A program made the position numbers and the translations under genes. The notes below the pieces were generated by a model. That model saw nothing but the letters and a program-made list of their open reading frames with translations, did not search any database and was not told where the DNA came from. A DNA stretch of 64,000 nucleotides from Carallia brachiata (taxonomy: Eukaryota; Streptophyta; Magnoliopsida; Malpighiales; Rhizophoraceae), in the NCBI GenBank assembly GCA_021464245.1, contig JADCRB010000080.1:877860-941859 (forward strand), in the 5' to 3' direction. Positions 11,270 to 23,571 of this stretch are shown here, in pieces; position 1 is the stretch's first letter, and every line of letters starts with the position of its first letter.

Positions 11270-13780
11270 GGCGTTCGTGTGAGAAAGTGTGTGCATCCAT
11301 CAATGTGAATATTTAGATGTTTGATTAAGATGGGGAATTGAAAATGGCGATGGATTCGAGGCAGAAAACCAGCAAGGGTGACTGGTAACAAGCATTAAAT
11401 TGGAATAAAAGAAGAGAAATGGAGAAAAGAGGTGGTCGGCTAGACGCACTCGCGGACTACTTTAATACAACAAACAGTAAAATCAAACATTTTTTAATTA
11501 GATGTAACGTCTTAACTTTTAAGTATATTTTTTTCGTAATTTTATTTTATTATATTTATTTTTCAGATAATTATGTTATTTTGCAGGTTTAAGCGATTTG
11601 GTGTAATGAGCTGTGAAGAGTGGGATTGATTGGCGTGGTGTATGTGCCTTTTTTGTTGGCATTTGGATTGGGTAGCCTGGCTGGTGGTGGGGTTGGGGAG
11701 GCTTTGGAATTTTTGACAGATTATAAAAAAAGTGCAGAGATAATTGGCCCACCCTTTGTTTGTTTTTGGTCTTTCTTTTCTGGCTGTTTGTCCTTTCTGA
11801 GTTAGTTTTGTTGAATAGCTTGATTTGGCGGGATCCTGCCAGTTGTAAATTCGTTTCTTTTCTTTCGCGGGTTTTTGGATCGTTTCGGAAAAGTGCAAGC
11901 ATACGACACTTAAATAATAATAAATAGTAATATATATTTAATAATTTAATTTTTTAATAATACTATTCATTTCAGTTTTTGTATTATTTGAAAGTCATTC
12001 TTATACAATTAAAAGGAAAAATCCTTTCGAAAAAGACTAATAGGAACAGTGAGTTTTGCTCTGGCCTAGCAATCAACGGATCATGGCATGTGACTAGCCT
12101 TTGTTACAAGAAAAGAAGAAAATCCTATCAGTGCCAGTGTGGAGGTTAATCATCTTTCAAGAAAAGTTACATTTACGTGTTGAATTAGACTCCTCTCGGT
12201 TCACCTGTATAACATAATATCATTACTTTTTGTTTTTCGTTTTTTAGTAATTGGGGATGAAGAATGGTATAAAGAAATTTACGACCGCTACTTTTAACTA
12301 CTTTAATAATAATAGAGTCTTTTACGATATAATTATTTTATTATTATTATTTATTACATATTTTTAATAAAAATAATTTATGCATGTGTATAATAATATA
12401 ACGTAAATCTGCGTTTAGAACAAGTTAGGTTAACTTGTTAAGAAAAAGAAAGGAAGAAAGAAAGAACGAGTCTGGTTAAACGCATCGCGGATTGAAACTA
12501 TTTCAGTTTATGATAAGTACCATTTATGACAGGTTTTTCGAACTTTTTCTAGCACTTCTCTTAATTTTATCCGCTAACAAATAATAGACTTGGGCAAGAA
12601 TGAACTAGAGAGGTAACACTGGCTACAAAAATTCAGTAAATATTTAGAAAAGAAAAAAAAATCAGTAAATACTTTTCATCAATAACCACAACACTTAGAA
12701 AATTCGATCTCTAACGCAATACCCATTAGATCAATTGATATGAATCCATCACATAATTGACAAATACTTGAGTCTTATAGCCAGAAATATATAGCAGCCC
12801 TAAAAAATTGTATCCTTATGGTTGCATTAGAAGCATATGTATACATAGTATTAACCCCATATATACATAGTATTAACATTTTTAGCACATATGCTAAGAT
12901 TTTATAGTTACTAGATTGAAATTGAGTATTTGCTCAACTGCTTGAGAGGAGTGCCCATTAACCAACCAGTAAGTGAGATGTTCAAATTTTACATAACTTC
13001 ACTTCATCATCCCAAAATACTCAATAGAGTTCATTGTAAACAAAAAAAAAAAAAAAGTTACTAGACTTGCGAGTTTGATTTACCTGTTTGGAGACTCTTG
13101 ATTGCTGTTGAATCATCAAGACCAGAATTGAGGAAGGATAATAAAAAACCCTCAAAGTAAAGATAAGTGACTACCAAATATAAAATTTAATGTGAGATTT
13201 AAAATTTAAATCTAGAATTTTTCTACCAAAAAAAATAAACAACAATCACGAATCTTATTTATAGTTAAATTTCCCTCCTCCAATCTTAACTAAACCAAAA
13301 AACCATGATGTGACTTCACCCCAGAAGTTTTTTCTCCCATTTGTCTTGCTCGTGCTAGACAAGCACAGTCTGTGCTGGGCCAACTTTTTATAGTACAACA
13401 ATTGCCGCGGTGGGCCATAGACAGTTGTGATTCCTGGCCCACAACAAAAACGTCGGTTAAGCCCAACATTACCCAAAAAAAGAAAACGTTCTTTGCATCC
13501 CTTAGAAGGAAAATGATGCGAGAAATGGACGGTAGTCACCATATACAACGATCAAGATGGTGGTCTACAATTATCAAAATTAATCTTGAAGCAAATGCAA
13601 TCGATTCACGGAAAAACCAATATAGACGTTACCCTATTGTTGATGATGAGTGAATATTGTATACACAAGATTAATAGGTACAACCAAAAAAAAAAAAATT
13701 AATTTTCGTATACAAAGTATGTATTTTGATGACTTTATCAACTTAATAACATTCAACATCAATTTTCCCTTTTTTTTTTT
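11270..13780. other. Promoter side of the BTB gene and AT-rich intergenic DNA
   Basis: The first few hundred bases are the likely BTB promoter. Beyond that I see no supported gene. The open frames at 11563-11902 and 13255-13653 have no recognised motif and overlap on both strands. Confidence 0.5.
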
Positions 13781-13787
13781 TTTTTCA

Positions 13788-13925
13788 TCAGTTAAGCCTA
13801 ACGGATAGAAGGGCCCACAAGAGCACTAGGAGGAGGGGATGAGGTCAGATGGGGGTTCAAACCCTTGCATAGTATTTGGGGAACACTCATCAACCGCTAA
13901 TATCCATCCTCAATATTAATTTTCT
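13788..13925 (+). mobile_element. Possible SINE-like remnant with a B-box match
   Basis: GGGGTTCAAACCC at about 13855 fits the pol III B box, and a weak A-box-like stretch lies about 60 bases before it. A T-rich run precedes it. No target-site duplication was found, so the call is tentative. Confidence 0.3.
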
Positions 13926-16900
13926 GTCTCTACATATCTATCAATCGTTGGTGGATTTTTAGTGAGAAATCATAGTAAAAATGTAGTCTTTTTTAAGCAA
14001 ATATTAAATCCAAAAGTTTAAACTAAGGTATAAATAAGAGCGACAGTAATTCAAAATTCAACACAATTGATCGTAAATGCTCTAATACAATATCAACATA
14101 TTGTCCGACCAAAAAATTGCATTGGTTGAGGCTCAAGATCTGATATCAAATTCTAAAATTGTTAAATTTAAATGGAATTGAATTAAATCTGAAAAAAAAA
14201 AAAAAGCATGAAAGTTGGGTTACGTTTGAGAGTCTTGAAAACTGTCAGGAATATGGGTTCTAATAAAGAAGGAACAAAAGGTCCAAAACGACAATGGGCT
14301 AATGTTTGAAACCATGCAAGGTGCCACTGTCGTCCAACAACTTGTTAGTTTGCACAACTTTATGGTTAATGCTCCCAAGAATAAGCTGTTCTATTTTGTC
14401 TCCATCTTGCGTTAACCTGTTACCCCACAAGCCCAATAATGTTTTGTATAGCTGGTGCCATTCCAAGCCCGCAGGCTTTTGCAACCAGTACTTGTCTTAA
14501 ACTGGAGCCCGCAGTCCTTCATCGTTGCCCGTTCGAAGGATGTTTTTTCGTGTGCTTGTTGGGAGCAATCGGTAGAGTTAAACTTACATGAGATCTGAAT
14601 GCATTATGTTGTAACTATCAGGACTATACACTCCTTTCTTAGGATCACGGTGCATACCGTCGCCCCCACACTCTTGCATTTTATTCACAAAAATAAAAAA
14701 CTGCATTCCCATTCCTGCTGCAACTGGGGCTCCACAAGAATATGGCGTCGCCGCCCACCGGGGTAGACATTGTTCAAGCATACACTAAAGGCATCCAGAT
14801 TCACAGCAAAAAACCCAAATAATATCGGATTTCATGTTCAAGAAAGCCCCAATCCTCAAACTGAGGAGAAATCTACCACTAACGTTGTGATCTAGTGATA
14901 AATTAATTGTTTGATGTCAAACTAAAAGTCAAGTATTCCATTTTCTGTTAAAATGTTTAGTGAGACTAAGCATATGTTCGCTAAGTTTGTCACTCTGACG
15001 ATATGTAATATTTTCTAACGTGACTATAGAGCAACATCTCTAAGAAAACAAATCTAAATAGGATATAAAAAAACAGTAATGCTATTTAATCGGTTTCATA
15101 TATGATATTCCACTAGATATAATTAAATATGGGTGAGATGATCACTTGTTTGTGAGTTTTTTTTTTAAAAATTTTTTTAAGAACAACGGGAGGGGTTGTT
15201 GGGTAGTCAAGCAAAGTGTTAATGAAAGATGATTCCTTACATGGCTGCAGTCACTATCAAATTAAGGAATGCTGGCCTCCTGGAGAGACGTGTGCCATAC
15301 CTTGAGTTCTTAAATAGCCACACGGAGAGGGCAGTGTGTCACGAGTTCATTTATGGGCTATGTCTACTTACAATTGCACTTGACACAGTTGTTGAAGGTC
15401 AAACAATTGTCACATGGACTCACATAAGATAATGAATGGGCCTGGATTCAATTCTTTTTTGAGAAAAAAAAGGAAAAGAAAATTAAGGACTGATTTGTTT
15501 TTTTTTTTTTTCAATTAAAAGATCTATTGAATTATAAATTATACAATAAAAATAATTTTTTTATTTTCGTAAATTTTATAATTGTTTTTCAACGGTAAAA
15601 TATGAGACTTTCAAGATAAAAATTTAAATTTTAAAAAATTGCAGACAATTGAGGACCATTTTGAAGGGAAGAAGGGGATGGGAGAATGTAGGTTTTTGGG
15701 ATTAGGCACTGGAACAACAGACACATCCACATGCCAATGTGACCCACCCCTGTGAGTTGTGTCTAGGCAAATTTTGTTTTCATCTCTAAGTCCAAGTCTA
15801 GAATTCTCCCAAGTTTTGGCCCATTCTCTTGAAGGACGATTCTTTATGTGTTTAGCAAATGCTAACTAATTTTCCTTTTTTTTTTTTTTTTTTGGGTTTG
15901 GGTTTAGCTGCAAGTATTTGTACGCACTATTATGTTACCTCCTCAATCCAACTATCAAATAGGTCATCTACGCTGAAAGTGGAAAATAAAAGAAAGAAGA
16001 AGATTGACAAGAAGATTAAATCTACTTAAGTTTGAAGGCGTGACTATTCAAATTTTAATATTTAAACAAAGATATGAGAATAATATTATCTATTAGGACT
16101 CAATCTTCTGACTTCCCAAAATATCCTACGTGGAAAACAAGTTTAGCATGCAGGGTGTTTCTAGATTTCCACGTATAATAGTCAATAAAACTCAATAGAT
16201 CGAATGGGGATAAATAGCATGATTTAATGTATGAAGGGTCATCAATCACATCATCTAGTTGCAAAATGTAGGTTCTTAGTCTCAATAACCAGAAATGAGA
16301 CCACAGTAACGATGTATCCAAATTAAAAACAACAACAAAAAAAAAAAAAAAAAAAGGAAAGCAACGAAGAAAGAAATAAGAGTCTAAAAAAGGCAAAACA
16401 TGTTAGAGAAATTTTTGGTTTTTTAATGATGTTGCATATTCCACGACCTGACTACCTCTCCCAGATGCGCCAACGGAATGTGAATTATAACTTAAACATC
16501 AACAGAAAATACTAAATAGTAATATTTAAATAATAATTAAATAATATATATTATTAAATAATTAAAATTAAAAATAATAAATTATTAAATATCGTCAGAT
16601 AAATTATGTAATTATTTTAAAATTATTTAAAATTAAACTAATTAATGAAGCTCACATAATAAAAATTTTTTACACCCAATAGTATTGAGATCCCAACCTA
16701 TATTAATGTATTCATTCCAATGCAGCTCCTGACCGCTTCGATTTAATCCAAAGCAATTGGAAAGCTAAGAAAGAAAGGATAGACTCGGAGGGACAGATCA
16801 GCAAATTTTAACGTCCTGTTGTCCTTGCAACTTTAATTTTAATTAATATATGGTGTTGGTTCCTTCCCCAAAATATTCCACAATACTCTGAACCCAAAAC

Positions 16901-17060
16901 AAAACGTGGGTATACAGTAAAGTGTTGGAGGAAGCTTAGCATAAAGCAAGCACCGGTACAGCAAACATGTCTTGCACACGCTGATTAGAGACAGAGAAGC
17001 ATCCAATTTCAGTTGGTAGACACAGTACATTTTGAGGCTGCATAGCTGTAACTAGCTTCT
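13926..17060. other. Intergenic DNA without a recognised gene
   Basis: AT-rich DNA with poly-T and poly-A runs. Small open frames at 14299-14484 (-), 14584-14781 (-) and 15229-15432 (+) have no family I recognise and no clear splice partners. The segment 16500-16640 is almost pure A+T with many TTAAAT-type palindromes. Confidence 0.5.
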
Positions 17061-17167
17061 TTTTTTTTTTTTTTTTGGAAGATTCCTTTTGTGGAGGTAG
17101 GGTGTCTTTTGTAACTGTAATTACAGTAATTGAAAATTCAAGCAACTTGTGAAAATGAGCAGCCAAG

Positions 17168-18167
17168 TTTTTTTTTTTTTAAATTAAAAGAAAATCATTG
17201 CATTAAAATCGTATCAAGCCACACACATATTCGACGCGACAGTGTTGAAAAAATCTGCACAAAATAGGAATAAGTATCCGCACCAATTACCTACAACTAA
17301 CATGGCCAATATGGTCATTACTGATTGGCATGAAATTTATTTTGACAAAACTCTCGAATGACAGTACCAATCGGACTGATACTAAACTTACTAAAAATAG
17401 AGATTTTAGCTAAGTTTAAATCAATCGGATAAAGTTGCATTTAGCAGTAAATACTGTATTTTGACGGACTTATAACGGAAATCGACCGGGTACGCCTGAC
17501 AACGATTTTCCAAAATCTTAAACTACAAACAGACAAGTATACAAAAACAATTAAAGTCCCACAGCCCAAAATTAGCCAACAGCACTCAGTCTAATCAATA
17601 GTGGCAACTGTGGCGGCCAGGGCCAGCAGCGATGCTGCAAGAGTCAGCAACAGTAGAGCTGGCGACGATGGAGCCAGTGACAAAGCTGACGATGACAGCA
17701 GCAATGTCAATAGGGCTGGTGAGGCCGGCGCTAGCAAAAATGGAGCTAGCGGCAGCGACATTGAAGACCTCGACCACAGTGATAGCGATGGAGACGGCAA
17801 TGGCAGCGGTGGACGCAGTTACGACGACGATGGGGGAGTCAGCAGAGACAACAAAAAAGCTGTCGGAGTCTAAAAAAACTTAGATCTTATGCTTGTTAGG
17901 TCATGGGAAATATTATTTAAGCCTTGATCTAAAGGAAAGCAAAGCTAAAACCACCATTTTTTAGAGAAGAAAAAAAAGGATGGGATGGAGGAGAGAGAAA
18001 GGAAAAAAAACCAAGTGGCGAGGGGAGAAAAGGAAGCAGAGAGATTGGGGGGTGTGATTGCTAGTGGTGGCTAACCTCATCATCCGCCAAGTGCCTTTTG
18101 TTTTTGAGGGGCAGAGAGTTAGATATAGAGAGAGAGAGAGAGTTAGAGAGAGACAGTTTTCACTTTA
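17168..18167 (-). mobile_element. LINE-like or other poly(A) retroposon remnant
   Basis: On the minus strand the element ends in TTTTAATGCAATGATTTTC followed by a short AT stretch and a 13-base A tail (plus-strand T run 17168-17180). A candidate target-site duplication is GAGCAGCCAAG (17157-17167) against GAGCAGCTAAG (18168-18178), 10 of 11 matching. The interior has a GC-richer, GAC/GGC-repeat-like block (17595-17875) and a GA-rich block near 18128. No reverse transcriptase motif was seen. The right boundary depends on the short duplication and is uncertain. Confidence 0.45.
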
Positions 18168-18523
18168 GAGCAGCTAAGCTCAAGTATAGCTCATTTGTCT
18201 GTACTCACATATGCCAAGTTGTGTTACACTACATCATATGTCCTGATCCCTTTAGGTTTCTTTGGCATATTGTTTATTTAATTAAAAGAGAGAGAATCAA
18301 ATTGTCAAGGCCAATTCTTTATCACATTCAATAGAAAAAATGTGAAAAAAAAAAGAAATGATATGAGTAAGTTATTAAGTTATAATTGAGCTACATTTAG
18401 ATGATAAAGATGTGGATTTTGCACCCTTATGTTCTAATACCATTGACTAAGGGTTTACTTGCTTTGCTTGTCACACTTATAGAATTGAAAGTACGACAAT
18501 ATATATCAAGAATTATAATCACA

Positions 18524-18569
18524 TTTTTTTTTTGAACATAGAAAATCTTTGCATTAAAATCATCTAAAT
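18524..18569 (-). mobile_element. 3' end of a LINE-like element related to the one at 17.2 kb
   Basis: A 10-base T run (18524-18533) is followed by the complement of TTTTAATGCAAAGATTTTC, the same 3' terminus as the 17168 element. The younger insertion at 18588 appears to have landed in or next to it. Its other end was not found. Confidence 0.4.
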
Positions 18570-18587
18570 CTATCTGAATCACAGTCC

Positions 18588-19434
18588 TTTTTTTTTTTTT
18601 GACCAAAGAAAGATAAAAGCATATCATTAAAAGCACAACTCATATACAATGAGGATCAGCCCAAAAAAACACCACCAGCAACAATACAAGACCAACCCAG
18701 CCACTTAGCACAGACACATTACAAAGCCTACCACCGGCCCAACCCAACTCAGAGACCCCACAGAAGCCTTGTGGGCCAAAGACACAACTGACCCAAGCCC
18801 ACAGCTCAGGAGACCGAACCCGCAAAGCCTGAAGCATATGCCCAGAGACAGCATCGTCTCCAACCGATCACCGCCGACGAGCGGCGTCACCCCGAGAACC
18901 AGGAAAATGGTGAACCTCGAAGGGCCTTCGGCGGCAAGGACCCAGTCTACAGCTGAGAGCACACCGAACATGCCAAGCACTCACTGAAAGCGCAAATCCC
19001 ATCCAAACACCACAGAGGACCAAGAGGCTAAACAGAAGGAGGCCAACCCAAAAACAGCGACCGGCGACCACGCAAAATGCTAACGGGGGACGCATTGACT
19101 GGCATAATGATCCTCAAAGCCCAAAAAAAAAAAAAAAACCAGCCCTCTCCTACCGTTGAAGGCGGGGGACACTGTCAAGGAGTGCACAGCCGAACCAAGC
19201 ACCGCAAACGAAAGAAAACCGGAGTGAAGCAGCAAACCACACCCACCACCACCAAAACAACGAACCGCGACCAACCTAAGGGGACAAGAGCCCCTACAAA
19301 ACCCACGAGGGGTACCAAAGCTCACGTCAGGGCACAAACACTCAGGCCAAACCCGATCGAGCGACGGAGGCGAGAGGAGGATTGCTCTCAGCGTACGATA
19401 ACACAAAGGCGCATGATAGCAATCCCTAACGTCC
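18588..19434 (-). mobile_element. 5'-truncated LINE-like insertion with target-site duplication
   Basis: An 18-base duplication flanks the element: CTATCTGAATCACAGTCC at 18570-18587 and CTATATGAATCATAGTCC at 19435-19452, 16 of 18 matching. Inside the left copy is a 13-base T run, the complement of a poly(A) tail. The element therefore reads on the minus strand and ends ATGCTTTTATCTTTCTTTGG then A's. It is clearly richer in G+C than its surroundings, and the interior lacks recognisable endonuclease or reverse transcriptase motifs, as expected for a 3' untranslated part of a truncated plant L1-type LINE. Tail plus long duplication is the hallmark of target-primed reverse transcription. The several open frames inside are not considered genes. 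Confidence 0.75.
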
Positions 19435-19452
19435 CTATATGAATCATAGTCC

Positions 19453-20290
19453 ATCTAGTTATCTTAATTCTGGTTTTCGACATTATTGTAGGCCAGACAT
19501 GCTTTTAACTAGATATAAAATAGACAGAAAGAAACAATGATTGGTCAATTCAATTTCCCAAAACAAATTTGCTCTATATAAAAAAAAAAAACCCCAAAAT
19601 AAAGAAAAGTATAATGGAAAAAAAAAAACCACGTGGACCTTGTCAGTTTCTCTGTTTTTTTGTTTAAAGAAAAAACATGTTCTCGGCTTTTTTATATTAA
19701 TATTTAATCGGCAATGGCATGGTCTCACATGCCAAATTTAAGACTGACCCAGATGAGCAATTTTGGAATTTGCTTTAAACATGGCAATTTGTTGCGTTTT
19801 GTGTCACTGGGTTTTAACTTATTCATTTGGCTTTCTCTTACTCCAAACACTGTTTGTTTATAATTTTCTTGGTTCCTAGCAAGGACAGCTTCTGACAAAC
19901 AAAGTTTTGGTATGTTTAAAATATAGAATGCTGGCAGTTAGAACACCTAATGACAGGGCGATCACACATTTTACTTCAGACTCATTCCACATAATACTTG
20001 TTTGGGATTCCTTATTTTGAGGGACTACCTTAAAATTAATTTTCTGTGGGGCAAGTGTGAAACAAAAATAGCATAGCTCTCCACGAGCCCCTGGGGAGTA
20101 CGAATAAGACGTTATGTTTTGGCAAAGAGAATTTAAACGACTTCCTACAACCTATATCTCAGCTCTTGCGGGTGCCATTTTCTTATGCTTGGAGAGACAA
20201 TATATGAGTTTTAGTTAGACCCTGTGGCAGACAATTTCTGTTTATGAGATATAAATAAGTTGGTCACAGCACCAGTTGCACACAAATAAT
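19453..20290. other. Intergenic DNA without a recognised gene
   Basis: AT-rich sequence with poly-A/poly-T runs. Nothing coding or structured is supported. Confidence 0.5.
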
Positions 20291-20569
20291 GGTTTTTTTT
20301 TTTTTAATCAAGGAATTTGTTACAAAAGAAACTTGAATAAAACTATAAAAAATGAACTATATAAATCACGTATGCAAGCAAGATACTATCACAGACGATT
20401 ACAAGGAATTATCATAAGACTCAACTTGGTCCACAAAAGTCTCTAGGACACCAAGCTCGCCAAGTAAGGAATAATTTTCTTGTGCACTTTCGGCTTCTGA
20501 TAATCTTCGATTTAGTTGGCCGACCTGTAAATCTGATCCTAATAGGGCCAAATGCCAGCTGCGAGCTTA
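20291..20569 (-). pseudogene. Retroposed-looking mRNA 3' end with a short open frame
   Basis: On the minus strand an open frame (20566-20399) encodes a charged, helix-prone peptide containing VGQLNRRLSEAESAQENYSL and ELGVLETFVDQVESYDNSL before TAA. About 95 bases of AT-rich 3' UTR-like sequence follow, then a run of about 14 A's (plus-strand T run 20291-20304). The arrangement looks like the reverse-transcribed end of a messenger RNA. I do not recognise the parent gene. No target-site duplication was found, and a LINE 3' end is an alternative. Confidence 0.35.
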
Positions 20570-20679
20570 GAGAAATTAGCATGGCCATGGCTTCATTGTC
20601 AACTGTGTTTATCCTTAATGATAGTTGGTGTTTGTTTATACAAAGGCTAAACTGTGGTACTTATCTTTAGCTACGTAAC

Positions 20680-22880
20680 CATAATTTTCTTCACAAAACA
20701 GTACACATTATGCAAGCTGTTGTATAAGCAAAGGAAGCCACCTCACAAAAAGAAGCACAGACGGCTATCTTTATCAGTCAACTTGAACAAAACTAACATA
20801 ATTTAGTAGGAGTGGTCAATAAAAAATTCATTTAATTTTGGAACGAATTATGAAACTTCCTTTTTTTTGGAACCAAATATATACGGAACTAGTACTAAAA
20901 GTCCTTAATGAAAAGAACCGCAAAAAAACTATCTCAGGCCAACCAACGTTGGACACGTTCTTTTTTTTTTTTTTTTTAAGTTCGTAGGGATTAGGGATTG
21001 AATTTGAGATTTGAAATGGAGAGTGATTTTACTACCTTAGATCTTATGGCCAGCATAATTAGTAAATGTTTTTTTTTTTTTTTGTATATATTATGTGAGA
21101 AAAATGCTAATATGTATATTCAATTGCAAACGTGCGTACGTAACCCAGACAACATGTCTATCCTTGCACATAAACTAATGATAAAACGGCCGATCGTAGT
21201 GATTGTGATTCTGATTCGGGTCACCCCCACAAGCCACAAAGACAAGAAATGAGACAAAGGTGGCGGTGCGACCAGTGAGGGAGCTCCCCTCCTATCAGTC
21301 TTGGCCTCTTGGGCGTGGGTGGGTGGGCCAAAATGATGTCGTGGCTGTATTGGACAAGTGAGTCAGAGCCAGCTCTAGGAAATGAATCACAGGGTAGTGC
21401 ATGGTGGGTGGACATTGAGTCCACAAAACGCCATGCCTTAATCCATCTTGAGTGGTTACTTGGCCGGAGGGTTTGTCCCTATCTATATGTTAAAGGGTAT
21501 AAAGTTTGTATTAATAAAATATAAAAATTTAATGACTTATAATAATTTTTTTCTTCTTATTAGCTTAAGTTGTTAGATAGATTTAGGATTTAAGAATTTT
21601 ATTTGATATAGTATTATAATTTGATTTACTCTTTTACTTTCTTTAGTAACTCGATCCTTTAAATATGAGATTAACTCGCTTCAGTTCATTTTTTTTGTAT
21701 CGCGTGTTAAACAGACTTAACACATGTCAAGAAAGAATGTTAAAAATTGTAAAATCTTATATTGATGAAATAAGAAGATGTGAAATGACTTATAATATTT
21801 TAAAATTTTTACTTCTACTAACTTAAGTTTTAAGGTAGATTTGATACTAAAGAATTTTATTTGAAACTCTCTCTCAATCTTTCACCACGAAAGTGAAAGA
21901 AAAACATTGTTGTTTTTTTTTGTTAATGGTTTTTAATCAAAAATGCGTTGGCTGGCTTGTATACTAGGGAAATTATCGATTTGCAATTTGGAGCTTAGGT
22001 GCTTTGACTAATTTATTAGAAAGTATCGACTTTCAAGACCCCCAACGAGGGAAGATCCCATCTACGTAATGACATACACATGATTTATCATATGTTTTCA
22101 TTAGTGATTGTGAGTGGCCGGCCATTAATCTTCCTCAATTTCCTTGCTTCCTAGTCTTTTCGGCTTGAGAATAGAGATCGATGTAATGGGGTTTGAACCT
22201 CTTTGAGTATCATAATATTGATTAGAATTAACGTTGATTGCTGTCAACAGCTAATGTAAATAGAATGAGCCGGTATTAATGCGAAACATGATGATGCATC
22301 ACAACAATAAATTTTCTTGGTATCTAAATCTCCTGTGCAATGCCCAATTCGTGGATGAGATTTAAGTTTTTTTTTTTTTGATTAATTAATTTCGATTTAA
22401 TAGTATTTGAGTTATAATTCATCAGTTGGATAACATTTAAGTCAAATACACAAATTCTATGATTTACACAAATTCAATGTTGAGCAGTCATTACTTCTTT
22501 TTGATCAAAGACCAGCCAATACTTCAATTAAAGGGAGTAAAAAAACCATGATAGGTGACAAAAAAAGAGGAAGAGAGTTTTACATTGACTTAAAATTTTG
22601 GTATTTTTTTCGTCCATGAATTAAAAATCTTTAATCATGAAGTATTTAAAAAAATTAAGTCTCACATTTAATTTATTACATAATATAATATAATATAATA
22701 TAATAAAAAAAAATTCACATAACCGACATCAATTAAAGTTGAGATTAAGATTATTACCTGGCATTTTTTCACTGCAGTAAAAAAGAAAAAAGATACATTG
22801 TTATTTATTTGTTATTGAAGATAAAGAAGCCCAAACACATTTTGTCATTTCACTCCCCAATCATCTATACAACAACCCAC
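20680..22880. other. Intergenic DNA and upstream region of the RING gene
   Basis: No supported gene. Two diverged copies of an AT-rich segment sharing ATGACTTATAAT and AAGAATTTTATTTGA occur near 21525-21625 and 21775-21865. A TAATA microsatellite lies at 22680-22705. Confidence 0.5.
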
Positions 22881-22892
22881 GCAGTCTCTCCC

Positions 22893-22899
22893 TATATAA
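22893..22899 (+). promoter_or_regulatory. TATA box of the RING-H2 gene
   Basis: TATATAA lies 145 bases before the ATG. The leader that follows ends in a CT-rich stretch (about 22990-23040), typical of plant 5' UTRs. Confidence 0.65.
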
Positions 22900-23043
22900 C
22901 AAGTTTAACAACAGAAACTCAGAAACACAGCAAGAAACCAAACATAAACCGATAAACCAGAAAACCATTACGCAACCAAAACACAATCGCCTCCATCTCT
23001 ATTTCCTGTCTTTCTCTCTCTAGTTTCTTTCTCTCTCTAGAGC

Positions 23044-23571
23044 ATGGGTTTCCCTGTAGCCTACACAGAGCTAATACTTCCCAAAGTATTCATTCAGGCA
23101 CTTTCCTTTCTGGGTTTCGTCAGAAACCTAATAAACACTCTCTTTCTCTATCTGGGTCTCCCAGATTTTTTGGAGCCCGGCATTTCTTGGCCCGACGACG
23201 GCACCACATCGGCGCTGTCCCACCACCACCACCACCGGTTTCCGGAGTTCCAATCCGTGTCAGCCGTTCTCATTCGAGAGTTCCTCCCCGTCGTCAGTTT
23301 CGCCGATCTCGGCGAGTCGCCTGCCGATAGCTGCGCAGTCTGTTTGTCCGAGTTCGAGGGCGTCGATGAGATCAGGCTGCTACCCAACTGCCGCCATATA
23401 TTCCACCGCGGCTGCCTGGACCGGTGGATGGGTTATGACCGGAAAACGTGCCCGCTATGCCGGACGCCGGTGGTACCGGAGGATATGCAGGAGACTTTCA
23501 ACGAGAAATTGTGGGCTGCTTTTGGAATTCCTGACTTTTATGGGGACTATTCCGCAATTTCCGGCTTATAG
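23044..23571 (+). CDS. RING-H2 E3 ubiquitin ligase, BRH1/RHA type
   Basis: An intronless gene for 175 residues. The N-terminus [20 protein letters not shown] and the following hydrophobic stretch (to about residue 40) match the brassinosteroid-responsive RING-H2 protein BRH1 and its RHA relatives, in which this region is a probable membrane anchor. A His run lies at 60-64. The RING-H2 ligands are C97, C100, C116, H118, H121, C124, C136 and C139, in C-x2-C-x15-C-x-H-x2-H-x2-C-x11-C-x2-C spacing, with W128 before the last pair as expected for E2 binding. The conserved tail [18 protein letters not shown] follows. It should transfer ubiquitin from an E2; the substrate is unknown. All ligands are present and the frame is clean. 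The exact paralog within the RHA/BRH1 group is uncertain. Confidence 0.95.
   Translation: MGFPVAYTELILPKVFIQALSFLGFVRNLINTLFLYLGLPDFLEPGISWPDDGTTSALSHHHHHRFPEFQSVSAVLIREFLPVVSFADLGESPADSCAVCLSEFEGVDEIRLLPNCRHIFHRGCLDRWMGYDRKTCPLCRTPVVPEDMQETFNEKLWAAFGIPDFYGDYSAISGL

Noticed and set aside
10573..11391. Open frame of 272 codons on the minus strand
   Set aside because: It is a different frame of the BTB exon 1 and its leader, dominated by poly-Gln, poly-Leu and Pro runs; the BTB frame carries the conserved domain.
14299..14781. Two minus-strand frames considered as exons of one gene
   Set aside because: No recognised family, no convincing splice sites linking them, and no conserved motif; left as intergenic.
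17591..17883. Overlapping Ala/Ser/Asp-rich frames on both strands
   Set aside because: They come from a GAC/GGC-repeat-like block inside a retroposon remnant; several frames are open at once, as expected for repeats.
18640..19454. Several open frames on both strands in a GC-richer block
   Set aside because: They lie inside the LINE-like insertion bounded by target duplications, and none shows reverse transcriptase or endonuclease motifs.
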